This document shows, piece by piece, positions 42,633 to 51,921 of a stretch of 64,000 bases of DNA. Position numbers and translations under genes: made by a program. Positions within the stretch are counted from its first letter, which is position 1. Each line of letters begins with the position of its first letter. Source of the DNA: Aestuariivita sp049276915 (GTDB lineage: Bacteria; Pseudomonadota; Alphaproteobacteria; Rhodobacterales; Rhodobacteraceae); the NCBI RefSeq assembly GCF_049276915.1, contig NZ_JBASXK010000098.1:36150-100149 (forward strand), written 5' to 3'. The notes beneath the pieces are model-generated. The model saw only the letters and a list, made by a program, of their open reading frames with translations. It was not told where the DNA came from and did no database searches.

Positions 42633-45038
42633 ATGAAATCTCATTATCGCGTTGTCGTGATCGGTGGTGGCGTTGTCGGCGCTTCGGTCCTTTATCATCT
42701 GGCGAAACTTGGCTGGTCCGATGTTTGCCTGATCGAACGCAAGATCCTGACCGCCGGGTCCAGTTGGCATGCTGCGGGCGGGTTTCATGCGCTGAACGCA
42801 GATCCCAACATTGCCGCGCTGCAGGCCTATACCATCGACCTTCTCAAGCAAGTGGAGGCCGAAAGCGGCCAGTCCATCGGCATGCACATGACTGGCGGTC
42901 TGATCGTCGCCTCGACTCCGGATCGTTGGGAATGGCTGCAATCGGCGTATCGCACCTTCCAGTCAATCGGGATCGAGGATTGCCGTCTGTTGACCGCCGA
43001 AGAGGCTGGCGCGTTGAACCCGGTCATGAGCACACATGGTATTCTGGGCGCGATGTGGGCTGACCGCGAGGGGCATGTGGACACCACCGGCACGGTGCAT
43101 GCCTATGCAGGTGCTGCCAGGAAGCGCGGAGCAGAGGTGATCGAGAACAACCGCGTGCTGGAACTGAACCAGACCGCAGATGGCTGGGAGGTTGTGACCG
43201 AACAGGGCACGATCCACACGGAACATGTGGTCAATGCCGCGGGTCTTTGGGCCAAGCAGGTGGGCCGGATGGCCGGTATCGAACTGCCTGTCTCGCCTCT
43301 CAACCATCACTACCTGATCACCGATACGATCCCCGAGGTCGCGGCACAGGAAAAAATGCTGCCCCTGACCGCTGACCTGGAAGGGTTCACCTATATGCGC
43401 CAGGACCAGAAGGGCATGCTGCTGGGCATTTACGAGGTGAACCACGAGCACTGGATGATGGACGGCGCACCCTGGGAGTACGGCTTTGAGCTGCAACAGG
43501 AAGACCCAGACCGCATCGAACATGAGCTGAGGCTGGGCTTTGAGCGCTATCCCTGCCTGCAGGATGTCGGCATCAAGACCTGGGTCAATGGTGCCTTCAC
43601 CTTTTCACCGGATGGCAATCCGCTGGTCGGCCCGGTACGCGGCAAGAAAGGCTATTGGTGTGCCTGTGCGGTTATGGCCGGTTTCCTGCAAGGTGGTGGC
43701 GTCGGCAAGTCGCTGGCCGAGTGGATTATCCACGGCGAACCGGAAGAAGACGTGTTCGGCATGGATGTCGCGCGCTATGGCGATTACGCGGGCAACAAGC
43801 GCTATATCAAGGAAACCACGGGCCAGTTCTATTCGCGCAGGTTCGTGATGACCTATCCGAACGAACAATTGCCCGCGGGCCGCCCGATGAAAATGGCCCC
43901 CGCCTATGACGCAATGACCTCTGCAGGCGCGCAATGGGGCGTGAGCTATGGTTTGGAGGTGCCGCTTCTGTTCGCCCCCGAGGGTTTTGCCGAAACCCCC
44001 AGCCTGAAACGGTCCAACGCCCATGAGCATGTGGCCGAAGAATGCCACGCGGTCCGCCGGGACTGTGGGCTGCTGGATATCTCGGGGTTTTCCCGTTTTG
44101 AGATATCGGGCCCCAATGCGCGGAAATGGCTGGACCGTATCCTGGCCTCAAGGCTCCCGGGGCCCGGGCGAGCCCGACTGGCACCCATGATTGGTGAAAC
44201 CGGACGTCTCAAAGGTGATCTGACCGTTTTCAACTGGGGCGATGGCCGGTTCTGGATCATGGGCAGCTATTACCTGCGCGCTTGGCATATGCGCTGGTAT
44301 CACAACCATATCGAGGACGGCGTCACGATCACGGATCTGTCGGATAAGGTGGTCGGCTTTTCTCTGTCAGGTCCAAAATCGCGCGAAGTTCTCGAACGAG
44401 CCGCCGAGGCCGATGTCGGTGCCCTGCCCTTCATGGGCTGTGCGCAAATGGATGTGGGGCTGGCGCGTGCGCATGTCGCGCGCCTGTCGGTGACGGGCGA
44501 GCTTGGCTATGAGATCAATGTCCCCGCCGCGCATCACATTGCCCTGCGCCGCAGTTTGCTGGAAGCCGGGGCCGATCTGGGCATCCGGGAGTATGGGTTT
44601 TATGCGCTGAACTCGCTGCGGCTGGAAAAAAGCTTTGGTATCTGGAGCGCCGAATTCACCCAGGGCTATACTCCCGGGATGACCGGCATGGATCGCTGGA
44701 TAGACTGGGACAAGGGTGATTTCATCGGCCGCGATGCCGCTTTGGCCGAACGGGATGGTAATGGCCCAAGCCGCAAGTTGGTGACGCTGGAAATTGAAGC
44801 CGTCGGAGCCGATGCCACAGGCTATGAGCCGATCTGGAGCAAAGGCAGGCGCGTCGGTTTTGTCACCTCTGGCGGTTATGGGCATACGATTGGCAAATCG
44901 CTGGCCATGGCTTTGGTGGAACCCGACCATGAAACGCCCGGCACAGATCTGTCGGTTCATGTCGTCGGTGTCGAGCGGGCTGCCAAGGTCATCGCCGCAT
45001 CGCCCTATGATCCGAACGGAAAGGCAATGCGAGCATGA
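42633..45038 (+). CDS. Dimethylglycine / sarcosine dehydrogenase-like flavoprotein with GcvT domains
   Basis: An 801-residue protein: an N-terminal DAO-type FAD domain (residues 1-370; 'VIGGGVVGASVLYHLAKLGW'), a middle FAD-oxidase domain, and C-terminal GCV_T folate-binding domains (about residues 420-795; 'RRDCGLLDISGFSRFEISG', 'SVTGELGYEINVPAAHH'). The conserved His in 'AGSSWHAAGGFH' is where FAD is covalently held in the dimethylglycine dehydrogenase family. Such enzymes oxidatively demethylate N-methylamines and pass formaldehyde to tetrahydrofolate. GGGAGG is 10 bases upstream. It overlaps the MttB gene by 4 bases. Confidence 0.9.
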   Translation: MKSHYRVVVIGGGVVGASVLYHLAKLGWSDVCLIERKILTAGSSWHAAGGFHALNADPNIAALQAYTIDLLKQVEAESGQSIGMHMTGGLIVASTPDRWEWLQSAYRTFQSIGIEDCRLLTAEEAGALNPVMSTHGILGAMWADREGHVDTTGTVHAYAGAARKRGAEVIENNRVLELNQTADGWEVVTEQGTIHTEHVVNAAGLWAKQVGRMAGIELPVSPLNHHYLITDTIPEVAAQEKMLPLTADLEGFTYMRQDQKGMLLGIYEVNHEHWMMDGAPWEYGFELQQEDPDRIEHELRLGFERYPCLQDVGIKTWVNGAFTFSPDGNPLVGPVRGKKGYWCACAVMAGFLQGGGVGKSLAEWIIHGEPEEDVFGMDVARYGDYAGNKRYIKETTGQFYSRRFVMTYPNEQLPAGRPMKMAPAYDAMTSAGAQWGVSYGLEVPLLFAPEGFAETPSLKRSNAHEHVAEECHAVRRDCGLLDISGFSRFEISGPNARKWLDRILASRLPGPGRARLAPMIGETGRLKGDLTVFNWGDGRFWIMGSYYLRAWHMRWYHNHIEDGVTITDLSDKVVGFSLSGPKSREVLERAAEADVGALPFMGCAQMDVGLARAHVARLSVTGELGYEINVPAAHHIALRRSLLEAGADLGIREYGFYALNSLRLEKSFGIWSAEFTQGYTPGMTGMDRWIDWDKGDFIGRDAALAERDGNGPSRKLVTLEIEAVGADATGYEPIWSKGRRVGFVTSGGYGHTIGKSLAMALVEPDHETPGTDLSVHVVGVERAAKVIAASPYDPNGKAMRA

Positions 45039-46576
45039 CCACCGACGCCCCAACCCGCAAAGGCCGTCAGCGGCGCGCTCTTGAGGCCGCCACACCGGTC
45101 CGCCGCGTCAATTACCGCAACCTGCGCAACCCGTTCCCGCGGATGAAAATCTTTTCCGATGACGAGGTGCAGGGTATCCACGACGCCGCTCTGGACGTGC
45201 TGGAAGACCTTGGCATCAGGATCCTGCTACCTGAGGCCCGCGAGATCTATGCCAAGGCCGGCTGTCGCGTGGATGACGACGATATGGTCTACATCGGGCG
45301 CGATGTGGTGAGCGAGGCTCTGAAGACAGCGCCCCCTTCCGTGACTTTGCGCTGCGCCAACCCGGATCGCGATATCCTTTATGAACCCGGCGCACTGATG
45401 TTCGCGGCCGGGGCCGGGGCGCCACATGCCACGGATCTGGAACGTGGACGCCGCCCCGGGACCAACCGGGATTTCCGCGAGTTCACGCAGATTGTTCAGC
45501 ATTTCGACGTGTTGCCGATCCTTGGCCCCGTAGTCGAGCCGCAAGACATACCGATGCACCTGCGCCACTATGCCTTCATGGACGCTCAACTGACCCTCTC
45601 GGACAAGTTCCCGTTCATCTATGCGCGCGGCACCCCTCAAGCCGAAGAATGCTGGGAGATGCTCTGCGATTTCCACGCGCTGAGCCGGGATGAGTTCGAA
45701 GCCGATCCGCACAGCTATACGATCATCAACACCAACTCACCCCGCCAGATCGACGTGCCGATGGCGCAAGGGTTGATCGATTTCGCCCGCGCGCGACAAT
45801 TGTCGATTGTGACGCCCTTCACCCTGATGGGTGCCATGGCGCCGATCACGGTTGCGGGCGCGCTGACGCTCAGCCATGCCGAGGCCCTCGCGGCGATCGC
45901 CTTGACGCAAATGGTGCGCCCGGGTGCGCCGGTGTCCTATGGCACTTTCACGTCGAATGTGGACATGAAATCCGGAGCACCCATTTTTGGCACCCCCGAA
46001 CATCTGCGCGCCTCTGTCGGGGCGGGACAACTTGCCGACCTGATCGGCCTGCCCTGGCGGTCCGCCTCGGGCTCTGCCGCCAATCTGGGTGATGCACAGG
46101 CGGCCAACGAAACGCAATTTGGCGTCTGGGGCAACCTGCTGGCCGGAGCCACGGTGATCGTCCATGCGGCAGGCTGGCTGGAAGGCGGGCTGACAGTGTC
46201 CTATGAAAAGCTCATCACCGATCTTGAGGTTCTGCAATCCATGGCCGAACTTTGCGTCCCCACACCCGCCGATGCGGCGGCGCGCGCCGTAAGCGCCCTG
46301 GCAGACGTGCAGCCTGGCGGTCATTTCTTTGGAACCACCCACACGATGGAGCGCTACCAGACCGAGTTCTATGCACCACTTGTGCATGATTTTTCCAACT
46401 TTGGCACCTGGACGGATCGCGGCGCACAAGATGCAACACAGCGCGCCACGGCGATCTGGAAAGCGATCCTGGAAAAGGACGCCCGCCCGGCGATCGACCC
46501 GGACAAGACGGACGCGCTGATGGGCTATATCGCGCGGAAATCAGAGGCAGGCGGCGCACCGCCTTTGGGCGGATGA
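45035..46576 (+). CDS. Trimethylamine methyltransferase (MttB) family protein, non-pyrrolysine
   Basis: A 513-residue TIM-barrel of the MttB superfamily ('HDAALDVLEDLGIRIL', 'FAAGAGAPHATDLERGRR', 'TPFTLMGAMAPITVAGALTL', 'GLPWRSASGSAANLGDAQ'). True pyrrolysine MttB genes contain an in-frame amber codon; this frame has none, so it belongs to the MtgB-like group that transfers methyl from quaternary or other N-methyl amines. A corrinoid partner is not encoded nearby. The N-terminal 40 residues are basic (RKGRQRRALEAATPVRR). Coupled to both neighbours by ATGA overlaps. Confidence 0.85.
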   Translation: MTTDAPTRKGRQRRALEAATPVRRVNYRNLRNPFPRMKIFSDDEVQGIHDAALDVLEDLGIRILLPEAREIYAKAGCRVDDDDMVYIGRDVVSEALKTAPPSVTLRCANPDRDILYEPGALMFAAGAGAPHATDLERGRRPGTNRDFREFTQIVQHFDVLPILGPVVEPQDIPMHLRHYAFMDAQLTLSDKFPFIYARGTPQAEECWEMLCDFHALSRDEFEADPHSYTIINTNSPRQIDVPMAQGLIDFARARQLSIVTPFTLMGAMAPITVAGALTLSHAEALAAIALTQMVRPGAPVSYGTFTSNVDMKSGAPIFGTPEHLRASVGAGQLADLIGLPWRSASGSAANLGDAQAANETQFGVWGNLLAGATVIVHAAGWLEGGLTVSYEKLITDLEVLQSMAELCVPTPADAAARAVSALADVQPGGHFFGTTHTMERYQTEFYAPLVHDFSNFGTWTDRGAQDATQRATAIWKAILEKDARPAIDPDKTDALMGYIARKSEAGGAPPLGG

Positions 46577-47265
46577 ACAGGAACCTGCGAAATCCCATCC
46601 TGCATCGGGACGACCCAGACCGGGAACCGCTGGCAGGCAACGTAAAGGTCACCCGCCAGGACTGGCTGGACACGGCAATGGATGTGTTGATCCAGGATGG
46701 GGTGGACCAGGTCAAAATCCTCGCCCTGGCAGAAGCGATGGGCGTGTCGCGCTCGTCCTTCTACTGGTATTTCGGCTCACGTCAGGATTTGCTCGATGCT
46801 CTGCTGAACCATTGGCAAAAGCGAAACACCGCCGCCATGGTCGCTCAGGCAGAAGCACCCGCGCAGACGATCACGGCTGCGGTCTGCAATGTCTTTCGCT
46901 GCACGGTAAACCCGGCGCTGTTTGATACGGCTCTGGATTTCGCAATCCGCGACTGGGCACGCAGAGAGGAGAGCGTGCGCGATCTGCTGCATGCCTCAGA
47001 CGGTGCGCGAGAGGCCGCTCTTACGGCGATGTTTGCGCGCTATGGATATCCCGGGCCAGAGGCCGAGACCCGTGCCAAGGTGCTGTATTACATGCAGCTG
47101 GGCTATGATTTCGCAGGCCGACCCGAACCAGCACAGACCCGCCTCGATCGGGTGCCGGAGTATTTGCGCATCTTCACCGGGCGTGAACCACAACATGGCG
47201 AATTCGAGGAATTCGCAGCTTATGCTCACAGCTTCCAGAGCTTTGCAGAAACAGGAGACACCTGA
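46573..47265 (+). CDS. TetR/AcrR-family regulator
   Basis: A 230-residue regulator with its helix-turn-helix at about residues 28-75 ('AEAMGVSRSSFYWYFGSRQDLLDALL' in shortened form; recognition helix 'SRSSFYWYFGSRQDL'). The rest is the effector-binding helical domain. It lies between MttB and the FAD oxidoreductase, ATGA-coupled to the first and TGATG-coupled to the second, so it probably controls its own operon through the palindrome at 42569. Confidence 0.88.
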   Translation: MNRNLRNPILHRDDPDREPLAGNVKVTRQDWLDTAMDVLIQDGVDQVKILALAEAMGVSRSSFYWYFGSRQDLLDALLNHWQKRNTAAMVAQAEAPAQTITAAVCNVFRCTVNPALFDTALDFAIRDWARREESVRDLLHASDGAREAALTAMFARYGYPGPEAETRAKVLYYMQLGYDFAGRPEPAQTRLDRVPEYLRIFTGREPQHGEFEEFAAYAHSFQSFAETGDT

Positions 47266-48572
47266 TGCCTACCAACCCAGACGCCATCATCATCGGTACC
47301 GGTGTCATCGGAGCGGCGATTGCCTTTGAGATGTCAAAAGCCGGCTGGAACACCCTTTCGGTCGATCGCAACACGCAAGCCGGGCATGGATCAACTGCCG
47401 GATCTTGCGCGATCATACGCATGCATTATTCAACCTATGACGGGACAGCCTTCGCCTGGGAGGGATACCATTACTGGCGCGACTGGGAGGAATACCTGGG
47501 ACTGCCGACGGGCACGCCGCTGGCCCGGTTCCGCGAAACCGGCTGCATGACGATGAAGACCAAGGCCAACGGATATCTCGAAAAACACATGAAATATTCC
47601 GACGAGCTCAACTGCCCCTATGAGGAACTGACAGCCGAGCAGGTAAAAGCGCGCCTCCCCATCTATTCACTCCAAAGCTTCGCACCGGCGAAAAGGCTGG
47701 ATGATCCGGGCTTTGGCCAGCCCAACGGCACCCAGATGGGAGGCGCGGTCTTCTGGCCCAATGGCGGCTATGTGACTGACCCCGCGCTTTCGGCTCAAAA
47801 CCTGCTTGAAGCGGCAAAACAGCACGGAGCGCAGGTGCGCGGCGGTGTCGAAGTGGCTGAAATCCTGCAATCTGGCGGCCGGGTTACGGGTATCCGACTG
47901 GCCGATGGAGAGCAGATCCATGCGCCTGTCGTCATCAACGTGGCAGGCCCCGGCTCGTCCCACATCAACTCCCTGGCCGGAGTAGACAACGAGATGACCA
48001 TCGCCACCCGCCCGCTGCGCCAGGAAGTCGTGCATGTTCCCGCACCCGAAGGGTTCGATTTCGAAACAAATGGAACCATAGTCTCGGACAGCGACATCGC
48101 CTGCTATGTGCGTCCCGAACAGGGCAATCACATCCTGATCGGGTCGGAAGACCCGGAATGCGACGCGCATTACTGGACCGAGAACGACACCGATTTCGAC
48201 CAGAACTTTACCGAGCAATGGACAACCCAAGCCATGCGATATGCCCAACGCGTCCCCTCTCTGGGCATCCCCTCCCGGATGAAAGGCGTGGTGGATCTCT
48301 ATGACGCTTCAACGGACTGGATTCCGATTTATGACGGAACTTCTCTGGGGGGCTACTACATGGCCTGCGGGACCAGCGGAAATCAGTACAAGAACGCCCC
48401 CATCGCCGGAAAAATGATGACTGCGCTGATCGAGTATTGCGAGGCGGGCAATGATCATGACGCGGCACCCCTGCAATTCACCCTGCCCTACCTGCAACGC
48501 TCGATCGATGTGGGCTTTTACTCGCGAAAGCGCCCGATCAACACGGAGTCAAGCTTTTCAGTCCTGGGCTGA
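47265..48572 (+). CDS. FAD-dependent oxidoreductase (DAO / sarcosine oxidase beta-like)
   Basis: A 435-residue DAO-family enzyme with dinucleotide motif 'IIIGTGVIGAAIAFEMSKAGW' in shortened form (GTGVIG at residues 11-16) and C-terminal 'GTSLGGYYMACGTSGNQYKNAPIAG' in part, which seals the FAD pocket. It lacks GcvT domains. It may oxidise the product of the first two enzymes. The start lies in TGATG with the TetR stop; a GC-rich hairpin follows the stop. Confidence 0.85.
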   Translation: MPTNPDAIIIGTGVIGAAIAFEMSKAGWNTLSVDRNTQAGHGSTAGSCAIIRMHYSTYDGTAFAWEGYHYWRDWEEYLGLPTGTPLARFRETGCMTMKTKANGYLEKHMKYSDELNCPYEELTAEQVKARLPIYSLQSFAPAKRLDDPGFGQPNGTQMGGAVFWPNGGYVTDPALSAQNLLEAAKQHGAQVRGGVEVAEILQSGGRVTGIRLADGEQIHAPVVINVAGPGSSHINSLAGVDNEMTIATRPLRQEVVHVPAPEGFDFETNGTIVSDSDIACYVRPEQGNHILIGSEDPECDAHYWTENDTDFDQNFTEQWTTQAMRYAQRVPSLGIPSRMKGVVDLYDASTDWIPIYDGTSLGGYYMACGTSGNQYKNAPIAGKMMTALIEYCEAGNDHDAAPLQFTLPYLQRSIDVGFYSRKRPINTESSFSVLG

Positions 48573-48573
48573 A

Positions 48574-48588
48574 GGGGGCTCTGCCCCC
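48574..48588 (+). terminator. GGGGGC/GCCCCC hairpin after the demethylation operon
   Basis: GGGGGC (48574-48579) and GCCCCC (48583-48588) form a perfect stem directly after the stop codon, followed by a second GC-rich palindrome (CCCCCGGGGG at 48601-48610). It leads into repeat copy C and probably acts in termination for the convergent genes. Confidence 0.5.
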
Positions 48589-48600
48589 GGCCTGCGGCCT

Positions 48601-48665
48601 CCCCCGGGGGATTTGAAACCAGAAAGAAATGCAACCCCGCTGCTTCTTTCTGGTCCAAAATACCC
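48601..48665. repeat. Rhodobacteraceae-type intergenic element, copy C (inverted pair)
   Basis: Two copies of the core face each other: GGGATTTGAAACCAGAAAGA on the plus strand (from 48608), and on the minus strand GTATTTTGGACCAGAAAGAA then GCAG (48640-48663). They form an 11-bp perfect stem (48618-48628 with 48644-48654). It lies between the convergent FAD oxidoreductase and acetyltransferase genes, a placement suited to a bidirectional terminator. Confidence 0.65.
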
Positions 48666-48666
48666 C

Positions 48667-49257
48667 TCACCCAGCGTCGGTTTTGCCACGCCGATCCGAG
48701 CGGAGCGCTGCATAGAGCACATGGGTGCGCCAGCGCCCGGCAATCTGCAGATAGGATTGAGCCACGCCTTCGTATTTGAACCCCGAAGCCTCGAGCAATC
48801 CGCGAGAGGCTTTGTTCTCGGGCAGACAGGCCGCCTCGATGCGGCTGAGATCAAGACGGGTGAAGGCATGATGGACCACGGCACCAATCGCCTCGCGCAT
48901 ATAGCCTTCGCGCGCGAAAGGCGCGCCCGTCCAATACCCAAGCGTTCCAGCCTGGGCAGGCCCGCGGCGAATGTTGTCCAGAGTGATGGCCCCCATCAGC
49001 GCCTCATCCGAGCGCCGCACAAGAAACAGCGGCATTGCCGAGCCATTCGCGATGGAGCGGGCAGCCCAATAGACGCGATTGGTAAAGGCTTTGCGGGTCA
49101 GGTGATCATCAGCCCATTCCGGCTCCCAGGGGATCAGGAATTCCTGGCTGTCACGCCTGAGCGCAGCCCAGGAGCGGAAATCCGAATGGGTCGGAGGACG
49201 CAACGTGAGGCGGTCCGTCTCGATCTTGAGCTTGCGTTTGGAAAGAAGCATCACCAA
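48667..49257 (-). CDS. GNAT acetyltransferase, RimJ/RimL type
   Basis: A 196-residue acetyltransferase. N-terminal 'IETDRLTLRPPTHSDF', the strand 'ALMGAITLDNI', acetyl-CoA P-loop 'APFAREGYMREAIGA' and C-terminal 'LPENKASRGLLEASGFKYEG' are all intact, as in the RimJ/RimL group that acetylates ribosomal-protein N-termini or antibiotics. It follows the M16 peptidase on the same strand, 11 bases away. Substrate unknown. Confidence 0.88.
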   Translation of the reverse strand: MVMLLSKRKLKIETDRLTLRPPTHSDFRSWAALRRDSQEFLIPWEPEWADDHLTRKAFTNRVYWAARSIANGSAMPLFLVRRSDEALMGAITLDNIRRGPAQAGTLGYWTGAPFAREGYMREAIGAVVHHAFTRLDLSRIEAACLPENKASRGLLEASGFKYEGVAQSYLQIAGRWRTHVLYAALRSDRRGKTDAG

Positions 49258-49268
49258 AGGCTCACGCG

Positions 49269-50531
49269 TCAGGCCGCGCGCCTTTCACGCAAATCTTCCA
49301 GGCTGGGCGCGCGTTCGACCGGGCCATAAAGCGCCAGGGCTGCCGGAGCATTTGCGGCGATCTCTGCCGCGAAATCCCGCACGTCGCCCGTGGTGACCGC
49401 ATCAATGCGCGCGATCGTGTCATCGAGGCTTGGCACATCGCCCCAGATCTGCACCAGCCGCGCCAGTCTTTCTGCGCGGTTGGAGGGGCTCTCGAGCCCC
49501 ATGAGCATACCGGCTTTCATCTGGGCGCGCGCGCGCGCGACCTCTTCGGGGCTCATTGTGTCGGCGGCGCGTTTCATCTCGTCGATGGTGATATGGGCCA
49601 GTTCGGCGATCTGATCCCCGGATGTGCCCGCGTAGATCATCGTGGTTCCGGTATCGGCATACGCTCCGGTCTGGGCGAAGATCGTATAACACAGGCCCCG
49701 GCGTTCGCGCACTTCCTGGAACAGGCGCGACGACATGCCCCCGCCCAGCGCGCTGGAGTAGATCTGTGCAGTATAGATAGCATCATCGCGATACCCCGGG
49801 CCTTCGAAAGCCAGTGCGAAATGGGCCTGTTCGAGGTCTTTGGCACGCCGGGCTTCGCCCCCGATGAACCGGGCGGGATCAACCTCGAAGCTGCCCCGCG
49901 GTGTCATCTCGCCGAAGTAACGTGTTGCCAATTCAACAAGCGCGTCGTGATCCACGGCACCGGCAGCAGAGAGGATCATCTCGCCGGGTCCATAGTGCTC
50001 GCCGACAAAGGTCGAGAGATCGTCGCGCGAAAATCCACGCACGCGGTCACTGGGGCCAAGGATTGTGCGCCCCAGCGGCTGGTCGCGATAGCTTTCTTCC
50101 TGCAGCCAGTCGAAAATCACATCATCGGGCGTGTCATGGGCCTGACCGATCTCCTGAAGGATCACGCCCCGCTCGATCTCGATCTCGGCAGGATCAAAGA
50201 CCGGATTGAGGACGATATCGGCAATCACATCCAGTGCAAGGGTCACGTCATTTTCCAGAACCCGTGCGTAATAGGCGGTCACCTCGCGGGACGTATAGGC
50301 GTTGATATAGCCCCCCACATCCTCGATCGCTTCGGCAATCTGCAATGCGGTCCGACGCTTGGTGCCTTTGAACGCCATATGTTCAAGGAAATGCGCGATA
50401 CCGTTTTGTTCCAGGCGCTCATGGCGCCCTCCTGCGGTGATCCACACGCCGATGGCTGCGGATTTGAGGCCGGGCATGTATTCCGTCACAAGACGGAAAC
50501 CATTGGGCAATGTGTGTTGTCTGACTGTCAC
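49269..50531 (-). CDS. M16-family zinc metallopeptidase (processing-peptidase-like)
   Basis: A 420-residue inverzincin. The inverted zinc motif HxxEH is in 'IAHFLEHMAFKGT' (residues 47-51), with the third ligand Glu in the later 'EIERGVILQEI' segment. The C-terminal domain is inactive, as in the family. Bacterial members degrade peptides, and in this gene order the protein commonly follows thrC in Rhodobacteraceae. The start overlaps the thrC stop by 4 bases (ATGA). Confidence 0.92.
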   Translation of the reverse strand: MTVRQHTLPNGFRLVTEYMPGLKSAAIGVWITAGGRHERLEQNGIAHFLEHMAFKGTKRRTALQIAEAIEDVGGYINAYTSREVTAYYARVLENDVTLALDVIADIVLNPVFDPAEIEIERGVILQEIGQAHDTPDDVIFDWLQEESYRDQPLGRTILGPSDRVRGFSRDDLSTFVGEHYGPGEMILSAAGAVDHDALVELATRYFGEMTPRGSFEVDPARFIGGEARRAKDLEQAHFALAFEGPGYRDDAIYTAQIYSSALGGGMSSRLFQEVRERRGLCYTIFAQTGAYADTGTTMIYAGTSGDQIAELAHITIDEMKRAADTMSPEEVARARAQMKAGMLMGLESPSNRAERLARLVQIWGDVPSLDDTIARIDAVTTGDVRDFAAEIAANAPAALALYGPVERAPSLEDLRERRAA

Positions 50532-51916
50532 TTGGATCGTGCGTCCCTGATGTGGTTTTCGATGCTCGTCAGATCGTTGGCGATCCGGGTCACCCGTTCT
50601 GGTCTGTCATACAGGTCTCCCATGCGGGGGGGAAGAGGTGGATAGACCCCGCTGGCCTCTTCGACCGCCGCGGGGAATTTCGCCGGATGCGCGGTGGCAA
50701 GGGTGATCATTGGCACACTGGGCTCGCGCAGCGCTTCGCCCACTGTCACGCCGATGGCGGAATGGGGGCACAGCAACTCGCCGCTGGCCTTGAGCCAGTG
50801 ATCAATCGCGGCTGTCGTCTCGGGTTCGGAAACACGGCCCGAGACATAGGTCTCGTTCAGCGCCTGCAATGCACCCTGGCTGACGTCGAAACCGCCAGTT
50901 CTGAGTTCGTCCATCAATTGCGCCACGGCAGAGCCATCCCGGTCATAGGCGTCAAACAGGGCGCGTTCGAAATTGGAACTGATCTGTATGTCCATCGAGG
51001 GGCTGATCGAGGGGATCGTCTCGCCCTTGTGATACCCTTGCCCCGACAGGCAGCGGTGGAGGATGTCATTCTGGTTCGTCGCCACAACCAGCTTGTCGAT
51101 CGGCAGCCCCATCCGTTTGGCGATCGACCCGGCAAAAACATCACCGAAATTGCCCGTCGGGACCGCGAAGCTGACCGCGCGATGCGGCGCGCCCAGCGAC
51201 ACGGCGGAGGAGAAATAGTACACCACCTGCGCCAGCACCCGCGCCCAGTTGATAGAGTTCACGCCAGCCAGGCCAACGGCATCCCGGAACGCGAAATCGT
51301 TGAACATGTCTTTGACCCGTGCCTGACAATCGTCAAAGTCACCGGTCACCGCCAGCGCATGCACGTTGTCTTCGCTTGGCGTGGTCATCTGGCGGCGTTG
51401 CACTTCGGATACCCGCCCGTGCGGATAGAGGATGAAAACATCCACCGAATCCAGCCCGCGGAACGCCTCGATCGCAGCTGACCCCGTATCGCCGCTGGTG
51501 GCACCGACGATGGTCACGCGCTGATTACGGCGTTTGAGTTCCGTCTCGAACAGCTGGCCAATCAGTTGCATGGCGAAGTCTTTGAATGCCAGCGTCGGTC
51601 CGTGGAACAATTCCAGCAGGAAATGGTTCTCGTTGAGCTGTTTCAACGGTGCGCGCGCGGCATGGCCAAAGCCGGCATAGGCGCGCTCGATACATCCCCG
51701 GAACTCGTCATCCGCAAAGCTTTCGCTGACGAATGGACGCATGACGCGAAAGGCCACCTCTTCGTATGACAAACCGGCCAGCGACGCGATGTCATCCGTG
51801 CTCATCTGTGGAATTTCAGCCGGCACATAAAGGCCGCCATCGCGGGCCAATCCGGTCAGCATCGCCTCGTTGAATGTCATCTCCGGGGCTTGTCCCCGTG
51901 TCGAAATATATTTCAT
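50528..51916 (-). CDS. thrC: Threonine synthase
   Basis: PLP enzyme converting O-phosphohomoserine to threonine. The ATG at 51916 (MKYISTRGQAPEMTFNEAML) is the normal start, giving 462 residues; the longer frame to 52000 enters the SURF1 gene. The PLP lysine is in 'TLAFKDFAMQLIG', the phosphate-binding loop is 'GATSGDTGSAAIEA', and 'FAVPTGNFGDVFAG' follows. It lies between SURF1 and the M16 peptidase. Confidence 0.96.
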   Translation of the reverse strand: MKYISTRGQAPEMTFNEAMLTGLARDGGLYVPAEIPQMSTDDIASLAGLSYEEVAFRVMRPFVSESFADDEFRGCIERAYAGFGHAARAPLKQLNENHFLLELFHGPTLAFKDFAMQLIGQLFETELKRRNQRVTIVGATSGDTGSAAIEAFRGLDSVDVFILYPHGRVSEVQRRQMTTPSEDNVHALAVTGDFDDCQARVKDMFNDFAFRDAVGLAGVNSINWARVLAQVVYYFSSAVSLGAPHRAVSFAVPTGNFGDVFAGSIAKRMGLPIDKLVVATNQNDILHRCLSGQGYHKGETIPSISPSMDIQISSNFERALFDAYDRDGSAVAQLMDELRTGGFDVSQGALQALNETYVSGRVSEPETTAAIDHWLKASGELLCPHSAIGVTVGEALREPSVPMITLATAHPAKFPAAVEEASGVYPPLPPRMGDLYDRPERVTRIANDLTSIENHIRDARSK

Positions 51917-51921
51917 CGCCT

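Noticed and set aside
45035..46576. In-frame amber (pyrrolysine) codon in the MttB-family gene
   Set aside because: The frame is continuous over 513 codons with no internal TAG, so no pyrrolysine is encoded.
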